Part shown: positions 61,001 to 64,000 of the stretch, one piece after another
Layout: every line of letters starts with the position of its first letter
How positions within the stretch are numbered: the first letter of the stretch is position 1
Assembly: GCA_012861695.1 (NCBI GenBank)
Contig: JAAOOA010000127.1
Coordinates: forward strand, 24,118,767-24,182,766
Direction: 5' to 3'
DNA: 64,000 bases
Source: Trematomus loennbergii
Taxonomy: Eukaryota; Chordata; Actinopteri; Perciformes; Nototheniidae
Position numbers and translations under genes: made by a program
The notes under the pieces: model-generated
Database searches by the model: none
The model's input: only the letters and a program-made list of their open reading frames with translations
What the model was told of the DNA's origin: nothing

Positions 61001-64000
61001 AGTCCTGCATGTGGGGTCCAGACTTGGCCCTCAGAATCTGAATCTGTTTAAGTTGTTTAATTGAGAGCGTCAAACAACATTTCCACCCAGCCAAACAAAT
61101 GTTTTGGGTGGTCTTTATAATGCCTCGTTGGCTTTTGGTGCTAAGAGTACGGTGGCCGACAAGTGCAACGCGCTACCACCGCCCAAAACATTGCCATTAA
61201 GAGAAACGCCTGGCAGCATCAGAAACTATGCAAATATAAAACACAAAAGTGCCAATGCAAATAAAGGAACATCTTCACCAACTTGACAACACATGCGCAG
61301 CGTTTAGAAAACAATGTTGAAGCTCGGGGATTTTAAACTGTAACTGTTGGTCCCCTTTTCCGTTGTCTTTTGAGCTTGGTTTTGTATTTGCTGCATTACG
61401 TTTGTGCAGCGCCTTTCGTAAACGCTGCGCATGTGTTGTCAATTTGGTAAATATATTCATTCATTTCAATGTGTTTGGCAGATTAGCATTGTTTTTTTGA
61501 AACTTGCAGTGCATTGTCTCCTAATGGAAGTGTTTTTGAGCGTTGTAGCGCGTCAGCACCTGTCGGACACCATATAGGAGTGTTCCCCTAATTCAGTCCT
61601 GGTTAGAATCTCCTGCAAATGGGTTACAACCGAAACACCAGTTTAATTGCGATTTTCTCTCATTCTGTTTCTCACTGGATAACCATTTTAGATCCAGCTC
61701 TTTGCACCGGTGAGTTCCGTCATCATCTCCTTCAGCCCCCCCCCCCTCCCCTCCCCCTCCCCTTTATAGTTTTACTAAGCTGTGCTGAAAGGTGGCGAGC
61801 CTCCCTCTGCGGTAGATGAGATATCACACCGCATGGTCGGCTCTCACGTCTCATCTGCGTCTCCTCACTCCATGCTCCCCCCCTCTCTGCCTGCCACTAA
61901 CTGGTGGTTATGCGTCTGTGTGCACAGCCCCTGTGCAGCTCCATTTTCAGTTGATTTTGTGTTTTTGGTGATGTTCATACGCACATGTGTGGTTCTGTTA
62001 ATATTTCTTAAAGACACACTTTGTAGCATTAAGTCATTTGTTTGGCTGTAACATGTCAGCTTGGGTAAGCCTAATAAACTAAACAAAAAACCTGAAAAAC
62101 AAATTCTGTGTTACTCATAAACGTATACAAAGTGTGCCTTTAAAAACTGCTTTCAATGTGGTTCTGGTTATAAGTACAAACAAAGGTTTTCAGATGAGTC
62201 CGACTTAAATATCCTGTTTCTCTTCAATCCTCTTGCCCCGCAGGCAGAATGGGTTGCCTTAAACTACGTTCCCTTTGCTGAGCGCTCCTTGGAGGTGGTG
62301 GTGGACCTGCACCATAAAACGGCGTGCCACAAAGCTGTCATCAACGAGAAAGTTTTGCAGAACATCATCAAGGTATTATCACAAAGATAGGGTCATCGTG
62401 GGCAAGAAAATCCTGGCACAGTTTTGGAAATGTTTTCCAAGACTATCATTCTGACAAATTGTACCAAAAGCAACAAAACAAAAAGTTGGGATGTACAATC
62501 TCACACTTTTTGTCAATTTTAAAGCATCTGTTAAAGTTAGTTACATGTGCATTGTCTATTGTCGAGTGTACAATGTCAAAATGTTGAGCATTTGCCCAAA
62601 TGAACCGTGACTTCTTAAGTTTTCTTTCTCAACTGTTCCTTCTGGCAGCCCATTGAGCAGAAGCTGTTGTTGAAGCCTGTTCAGTCATACAATTGGGTGT
62701 TTTTATATAGTTTGTTGACCCAGAATTACACACGGTAGAACATTGCTGCTGCACTCCTAAGAAACCTCCTAGGCAAGTTGATCTTCTGGCATACCCTCAA
62801 TGACGTCAAACAGGTGTTTTACATATGCTGACTAAGGCAAACCACCAATTCTTTAAACCCTGTGTTATTTTTTGCTGCACTGTAAACACTAGTTTATATA
62901 AGCAATGGATCAAATGACTGCATGTATCTAGTTGCTCATAGTGACACACCTACAGGTTGATAAAGTTTCCCATTCAATTCAGCTTGATTATAGACAACTA
63001 TGCGATTGAATAGTCTGTATTCATTATTTTTTGTGTCATGCCATTTCTTCTAACGGCAAACCGTCAATGGGTGGTGAATTGACTGACTGGATCTTGTGAT
63101 TTAATTTCCAAAGGGATGTTTGTCTAAAGTAAATGTAATACAGATAATTTGTATGCAGAACGTTTAGTATATTTAGAAATCATTAGTTAATTCTGTTTGC
63201 TGTCTAAAAGGAATCTGTCAATGTCCATCTGCCTCTGGGCAACTTTCACTTCAATTGTCTCTCTGACTTGATAGTATCGATCTTAAGGTTGAAATATTAC
63301 GTAAGTGTAAAGTGAAGTTGCGGCACAAGATCAGCAGCATTTTCTGCACTGTCTGAAATATGTCCTTAGTGCAAGTCATGGAAATCCTTAATTTTTCTCA
63401 AAGTTGACAGTCTCGTTTCTAACACCTGTGTTTAAACGCACTTTTCCCATAGTCTGTTTGTAAGAAATCTAAAACCAAAGCACTAAAGGTTCCCCATAGG
63501 CAAATCCAAATCTGGCTCCCATCCTTTTTCGTCTCCAAAACAAGAAGGCAATGCTTGCAAAATCCCAACCTAAGGGAGCCCAGCTGTTCTCTCAGAAGAG
63601 GACGTTGTCAAAAAATATGTTTTATTTTTTTTCTGTAGAATGAATACTGCTAGTGAAGAGAATGTCCTGACTTTGATGTTAGCTATATAAATAAAAGTTT
63701 CTCCACATTTCAGTTTTAAAAGAGAAGGAGGTGAAAGGTTTTCAGCTGCATTTCGTTTGATATATTTTTTTCCTCCATTCTCTGTGTTTCAGTCTCAAGA
63801 TGTTTTGTAATTGCCGTCTTTTCCTTTGTTTCCCCTTTCACATTCAAGACTTTAAGAATGCCCTTGGGTTTGAAGTACGCCTGTCCATCAGAGAGCACCT
63901 GGAAGCTGGCCGTTTCATCTCTGCTCAAGGTGCTGTCTATCGGGCTGCCGGTGGCGCGTCAGCACGCCTCGTCTGGAAAGTTCGACACTATGTGGCCGGA
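24338..64000 (+). CDS. mon2: mon2, Golgi/endosome trafficking scaffold (30 coding exons, 3' end outside window)
   Basis: MON2 is a large peripheral scaffold of the trans-Golgi/endosome. It is related to the BIG/GBF Arf exchange factors but has no Sec7 domain. With DOPEY/DOP1 and a P4-ATPase (Mon2-Dop1-Neo1 in yeast) it supports retromer-linked endosome-to-Golgi recycling. Thirty exons, given as separate entries, match vertebrate MON2 almost residue for residue. N-terminal DCB (about 1-200) and HUS (HUS-box-like [17 protein letters not shown] near 370) regions are followed by the long helical-repeat body. Start: [16 protein letters not shown], with an in-frame TGA 30 nt upstream. About 1,480 codons are present out of roughly 1,717 in human. 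Thirteen isolated one-base deficits occur, mostly in G or C runs, with frame phase otherwise consistent across introns. These are probably consensus errors. Intron 1 is 9.5 kb. Confidence 0.97.
24445..26771. other. mon2 intron 1, first part
   Basis: No exon, RNA gene or structured repeat recognised. AT-rich with long T-rich stretches. Confidence 0.4.
26776..27303. mobile_element. TTAA-target MITE (528 bp) in mon2 intron 1
   Basis: The ends AGTGGACCTATCATGC and GCATGATAGGTCCCCT are inverted repeats (15 of 16), flanked by TTAA at 26772-26775 and 27304-27307. It contains 3-4 tandem copies of the 11-mer CTGTTACCATG (27010-27053). No transposase. Confidence 0.88.
27308..29283. other. mon2 intron 1, unannotated
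   Basis: No feature found. A short tract from 28200-28440 is strongly AT-rich. Confidence 0.4.
29291..29891. mobile_element. Non-autonomous transposon (601 bp) with 7-bp duplication
   Basis: Flanked by CCTAAGA at 29284-29290 and 29892-29898. Imperfect inverted ends: CCCCATTTACACACAAACGC against the complement of the last 20 bases TGCTGTTTACACGAGAACGC. Size of duplication and ends suit hAT. Contains a strong hairpin at 29592-29652. Confidence 0.75.
29592..29652. repeat. Hairpin with perfect 19-bp arms
   Basis: CTGTAGCATGGTCAGTAGC (29592-29610) and its exact complement (29634-29652), with further GTAGCTAC-type symmetry inside the 23-nt loop. Confidence 0.85.
29899..30584. other. mon2 intron 1, unannotated
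   Basis: No gene or repeat noticed. Confidence 0.35.
30589..30961. mobile_element. TTAA-target MITE (373 bp) in mon2 intron 1
   Basis: AGGTGGGGTAGGTAAG and CTTACCTACCCTACCT ends, TTAA on both sides (30585-30588, 30962-30965). A partial copy ends at 31626 (CGACCCCACCT then TTAA) and another, inverted, starts at 36475, so a larger composite element is possible. Confidence 0.85.
30725..31560 (+). repeat. Left arm of long inverted repeat flanking mon2 exons 2-3
   Basis: Reverse complement of 35887-36716 over about 830 bp with only scattered differences. The outer end is the MITE; the rest is unique-looking intron-type DNA. Confidence 0.9.
31627..32274. other. mon2 intron 1, unannotated
   Basis: No feature found. 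Confidence 0.35.
32280..32800 (+). mobile_element. CAGGGT-ended transposon, copy 1 (521 bp, 5-bp duplication)
   Basis: Starts CAGGGTGTCCGC, ends TGCATATACCCTG, flanked by GAACG (32275-32279, 32801-32805). Near-identical to 44101-44622 in the same orientation. Internal GTCTTAAAA repeats near both ends. No coding capacity. A five-base duplication would suit a hAT5-like or unclassified family. Confidence 0.85.
32806..33904. other. mon2 intron 1, last part
   Basis: No exon seen. Ends in a T-rich tract and a run of ten C immediately before the exon 2 acceptor. Confidence 0.4.
33905..33968 (+). CDS. mon2: mon2 exon 2
   Basis: 64 nt: [23 protein letters not shown] domain. The acceptor lies after C10-AG. 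Ends phase 1. Confidence 0.96.
34043..34195. repeat. (TAA)n and adjoining fish interspersed repeat
   Basis: A (TAA)8-type tract at 34043-34067 leads into AGCTTTATTTATATTGCAC, which resembles the tail of a very common fish repeat. Confidence 0.55.
35696..35823 (+). CDS. mon2: mon2 exon 3
   Basis: 128 nt: [20 protein letters not shown] and [21 protein letters not shown] domain. Acceptor TCCTGCAG, donor GTGAGC. Confidence 0.97.
35887..36716 (-). repeat. Right arm of long inverted repeat
   Basis: Complement of 30725-31560. Begins 63 nt after exon 3. The distal part is the TTAA MITE (TTAAAGGTAGGGTAGGTAAG at 36474). Confidence 0.9.
36717..38451. other. mon2 intron 3, unannotated
   Basis: No exon or transposon recognised. 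Confidence 0.35.
38452..38475 (+). repeat. (GT)12 directly before the mon2 exon 4 acceptor
   Basis: Twelve GT units end four bases before the acceptor and replace the usual polypyrimidine tract. In the transcript this is a UG repeat. Confidence 0.95.
38480..38611 (+). CDS. mon2: mon2 exon 4
   Basis: 132 nt: [35 protein letters not shown]. Phase 0 at both ends. Confidence 0.97.
39063..39192 (+). CDS. mon2: mon2 exon 5
   Basis: 130 nt: [37 protein letters not shown]. End of the DCB region. Confidence 0.97.
39807..39904 (+). CDS. mon2: mon2 exon 6
   Basis: 98 nt: less conserved linker ([16 protein letters not shown]) followed by [17 protein letters not shown]. Confidence 0.95.
40000..40482. 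mobile_element. hAT-type MITE (483 bp) in mon2 intron 6
   Basis: TAGGGCTGTGCGATTATGGC at the left, GATTAATTGCACAGCCCTA at the right. Flanks CATCAAAG / AATCAAAG match in seven of eight bases. The interior is AT-rich and non-coding. Confidence 0.85.
40753..40878 (+). CDS. mon2: mon2 exon 7
   Basis: 126 nt: [38 protein letters not shown] region start. Confidence 0.97.
41577..41767 (+). CDS. mon2: mon2 exon 8 (one base short)
   Basis: 191 nt, 192 needed. [20 protein letters not shown] and [17 protein letters not shown] read in frame. At 41738 one G is lacking, after which [10 protein letters not shown] continues in the next frame. Confidence 0.94.
42111..42128 (+). repeat. (GT)9 before the mon2 exon 9 acceptor
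   Basis: UG-repeat tract ending nine bases before the exon 9 acceptor. Confidence 0.93.
42138..42262 (+). CDS. mon2: mon2 exon 9
   Basis: 125 nt: [40 protein letters not shown]. Ends phase 2. Confidence 0.97.
42927..43065 (+). CDS. mon2: mon2 exon 10 (probably one base short)
   Basis: [20 protein letters not shown] is the HUS-box-like segment, then [15 protein letters not shown]. The frame must shift between 43027 and 43037 to join exon 11 in phase; the shifted reading gives an Ala/Ser/Pro linker ending LSAPAG, as in other MON2 proteins. Donor GTCAGT. Confidence 0.85.
43427..43580 (+). CDS. mon2: mon2 exon 11
   Basis: Gly/Ser-rich variable linker followed by [20 protein letters not shown]. 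The acceptor CTTTCGAG is weak; an alternative AG nine bases on would also keep frame. Donor GTAAGT. Confidence 0.88.
44047..44660. repeat. Fish interspersed repeat interrupted by the CAGGGT element
   Basis: AATCAGAATCAGAAACAGGC...CAAGTAGG before, and TTTACACAAACAAGGAATTT after, the insertion join into one continuous sequence of a common fish repeat type. This confirms the insertion point. Confidence 0.6.
44101..44622 (+). mobile_element. CAGGGT-ended transposon, copy 2 (522 bp, 5-bp duplication)
   Basis: Flanked by TTTAC (44096-44100, 44623-44627). Same ends and interior as 32280-32800, with a 5-7 nt deletion (GTGTAGTGTGATT region) and point differences. Confidence 0.88.
45146..45333 (+). 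CDS. mon2: mon2 exon 12 (frame disturbed)
   Basis: [14 protein letters not shown], then one G lacking at 45188-45189, then [20 protein letters not shown] and [11 protein letters not shown] in the next frame. The tail ([14 protein letters not shown]) is a variable acidic/serine linker. The junction phase to exon 13 does not resolve with a single missing base. Confidence 0.88.
45919..46000 (+). CDS. mon2: mon2 exon 13
   Basis: [20 protein letters not shown] then SLLLDA. The acceptor is TGTCGCAG. The donor reads CCAG/TAACT, so the G of the GT appears lost from an expected CCAGGTAACT. Confidence 0.85.
46328..46894. mobile_element. Harbinger-type MITE (567 bp) carrying a MADF-like exon
   Basis: CGGAACGTCTACACAGCAGC and the complementary right end (CGGTACGTCTACACAGCAGC) form the inverted repeat, flanked by TTA (46325-46327, 46895-46897), the 3-bp duplication of Harbinger elements. 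Confidence 0.85.
46624..46729 (+). pseudogene. MADF-like N-terminal exon in the Harbinger MITE
   Basis: ATG at 46624 opens [20 protein letters not shown] then [15 protein letters not shown], ending at the donor-like G/GTAGGT. Spacing of KL...HP-LYD...YRD...AW-EVA is that of the MADF subclass of Myb/SANT domains, used by Harbinger accessory proteins. Later exons are absent, so it is a relic. Confidence 0.6.
47265..47445 (+). CDS. mon2: mon2 exon 14 (one base short)
   Basis: [38 protein letters not shown], then one G lacking at 47379-47380, then [20 protein letters not shown]. Read literally it hits a stop at 47404-47406. Confidence 0.94.
48081..48193 (+). CDS. mon2: mon2 exon 15
   Basis: 113 nt: [38 protein letters not shown]. 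The donor is followed by (CA)8 at 48200-48216. Confidence 0.96.
48900..49004 (+). CDS. mon2: mon2 exon 16
   Basis: 105 nt: [36 protein letters not shown] (CA)n tract follows at 49047-49077. Confidence 0.97.
49047..49077. repeat. (CA)n microsatellite in mon2 intron 16
   Basis: CA dinucleotide tract starting 43 nt after the exon 16 donor. Confidence 0.93.
49483..49563 (+). CDS. mon2: mon2 exon 17
   Basis: 81 nt: [27 protein letters not shown]. Confidence 0.97.
49674..49747 (+). CDS. mon2: mon2 exon 18
   Basis: 74 nt: [20 protein letters not shown]. The intron before it is only 110 nt. Confidence 0.96.
49947..50037 (+). CDS. mon2: mon2 exon 19
   Basis: 91 nt: [30 protein letters not shown]. 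Donor GTCAAT is weak beyond the GT. Confidence 0.96.
50282..50383 (+). CDS. mon2: mon2 exon 20
   Basis: 102 nt: [34 protein letters not shown]. Confidence 0.97.
50384..51947. other. mon2 intron 20, no feature seen
   Basis: No repeat or exon recognised before the hAT element. Confidence 0.35.
51954..52417. mobile_element. CAGGG-ended hAT-like MITE (464 bp) in mon2 intron 20
   Basis: CAGGGGTTCTTACGGTCA at the left, GTGTATGAACCCTG at the right, flanked by TATAAA (51948-51953, 52418-52423). Internal repeats of GGAAAAGTCATGG and GGTCATGGAAAA in both halves. Confidence 0.8.
52741..52850 (+). CDS. mon2: mon2 exon 21 (one base short)
   Basis: [13 protein letters not shown], then the G run 52775-52779 is one short of the expected TGG-GGG-GCC, then [20 protein letters not shown]. 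Confidence 0.95.
53228..53257. repeat. Hairpin with perfect 13-bp arms
   Basis: GATTTCTCAAATG and CATTTGAGAAATC around CTGA in mon2 intron 21. Confidence 0.85.
53647..54307. mobile_element. TTAA-type MITE, second copy (about 660 bp)
   Basis: AAGGTCCCATGTCATGGCC at the left and GCATGACATGGAACCTT at the right. It is the reverse complement of 22892-23573 with small indels. The flanking target has mutated (TTGA / TTAA). Confidence 0.82.
54832..55005 (+). CDS. mon2: mon2 exon 22 (two bases short)
   Basis: [40 protein letters not shown], then G lacking at 54957-54958 and C lacking at 54963-54965, then [14 protein letters not shown]. With both restored the phase matches exon 23. Confidence 0.95.
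55128..55290 (+). CDS. mon2: mon2 exon 23
   Basis: 163 nt: [40 protein letters not shown]. Intact. Confidence 0.98.
55398..55796. mobile_element. hAT-type MITE (399 bp) in mon2 intron 23
   Basis: CAGGGGTGTCAAACTCA and TGAGTTTGACACCCCTG are perfect 17-bp inverted repeats. Flanks ATTTAGAG / ATCTAGAG match in seven of eight bases. Confidence 0.92.
56794..57086 (+). CDS. mon2: mon2 exon 24 (one base short)
   Basis: [20 protein letters not shown], a coiled Glu/Gln-rich stretch ([14 protein letters not shown]), RPFHPAPP, then the C run 56921-56927 is one short, then [20 protein letters not shown]. Confidence 0.95.
57783..57980 (+). CDS. mon2: mon2 exon 25 (one base short)
   Basis: [44 protein letters not shown], then one G lacking at 57933-57935, then [15 protein letters not shown]. 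Confidence 0.95.
   Translation, partial: VLFHLLGRVRTSSTTADKEKIESGGGNILIHHSRDTAEKQWAETWVLTLAGWHASSTPGGTSSSS
58455..58918. repeat. Local duplication upstream of mon2 exon 26
   Basis: AAGTATAGTTGTCAG near 58460 and 58636, and GTGAAAATATAAAAAAA...TGCCGCTAATT near 58524 and 58850, recur in the same order. The second unit is expanded by about 150 nt that looks like an interspersed repeat (GAATCCGAATCAGAAATCC). Confidence 0.65.
58950..59591 (+). CDS. mon2: mon2 exon 26 (642 nt, two bases short)
   Basis: Largest exon. [40 protein letters not shown], a variable linker, ALWWSAWNT, then one base lacking near 59296-59298 and one C near 59337-59339, then [20 protein letters not shown] and PIIS-type helical sequence ending LTALDVLQK. 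Restoring both gives the phase needed for exons 25 and 27. Confidence 0.95.
60230..60373 (+). CDS. mon2: mon2 exon 27
   Basis: 144 nt: [40 protein letters not shown]. Intact. Confidence 0.98.
61274..61451. mobile_element. Small palindromic MITE (about 178 bp) in mon2 intron 27
   Basis: Inverted repeats 61283-61306 and 61419-61442 match perfectly over 24 bp (TTGACAACACATGCGCAGCG then TTTA) and extend outward about nine bases with mismatches. No coding. Confidence 0.8.
61692..61709 (+). CDS. mon2: mon2 exon 28, 18-nt microexon
   Basis: ATCCAGCTCTTTGCACCG encodes IQLFAP, exactly the residues between exons 27 (ends KYNQ) and 29 (begins [11 protein letters not shown]). Acceptor CATTTTAG, donor GTGAGT. 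In frame, so skipping would remove six residues cleanly. Confidence 0.92.
62244..62372 (+). CDS. mon2: mon2 exon 29
   Basis: 129 nt: [39 protein letters not shown]. Phase 0 at both ends. Confidence 0.98.
62373..63848. other. mon2 intron 29, no feature seen
   Basis: AT-rich, no transposon ends or exon recognised. Confidence 0.4.
63849..64000 (+). CDS. mon2: mon2 exon 30 (cut by window edge)
   Basis: [40 protein letters not shown], then [10 protein letters not shown] at the edge. The acceptor is ACATTCAAG. Confidence 0.95.

Noticed and set aside
12706..64000. akr1d1 and mon2 as decaying pseudogenes because of frameshifts
   Set aside because: Lesions are almost only single missing bases in short runs, are shared by two independent genes, and occur alongside intact splice sites and no nonsense substitutions.

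Overview
This window is teleost fish nuclear DNA, probably from a spiny-rayed fish. The evidence is two vertebrate genes split into short GT-AG exons, exon sequences of fish type, and dense fish-type DNA transposons (hAT, Harbinger, TTAA-target elements) with (CA)n microsatellites. A 100-N assembly gap lies at 16445-16544.

Layout. 1-137 may hold the first codons of an unrecognised minus-strand gene. 800-12006 is a transposon nest: a hAT element (800-1884), then a foldback element (about 2097-12006, 7-bp target duplication, arms near 0.95 kb) that has itself been interrupted by at least four later insertions. 12706-15641 (+) is akr1d1, the steroid 5-beta-reductase, in nine exons. 16257-16444 is a pyrimidine-rich minisatellite ending in the gap. 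18412-21938 is a block bounded by 66-69 bp direct repeats. It carries a two-gene Harbinger transposon: an apparently intact Myb/SANT-like accessory gene (+) and an internally deleted transposase (-). 22892-23573 is a TTAA-flanked MITE.

From 24338 to the right edge, 30 coding exons of mon2 run on the plus strand. MON2 is the large Golgi/endosome scaffold related to Arf guanine-exchange factors. About 1,480 codons are present and the last roughly 240 lie beyond the window. Its introns hold many small transposons: TTAA MITEs, two copies of a CAGGGT-ended family with 5-bp target duplications, three hAT-type elements, and a Harbinger MITE that carries a MADF-like exon. An 830-bp inverted repeat brackets exons 2-3.

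Both genes read cleanly over most exons but carry about 16 isolated one-base deficits, mostly in G or C runs. I take these as consensus indel errors of a long-read assembly, not gene decay. akr1d1 (bile-acid/steroid metabolism) and mon2 (membrane trafficking) have no evident functional link. Nothing amounts to a wholly new system. The most interesting points are the inverted repeat around mon2 exons 2-3, the 18-nt mon2 exon, the transposons carrying exon-like fragments (MADF, THAP-like, an unidentified 110-nt exon), and the Harbinger element whose accessory gene has outlived its transposase.
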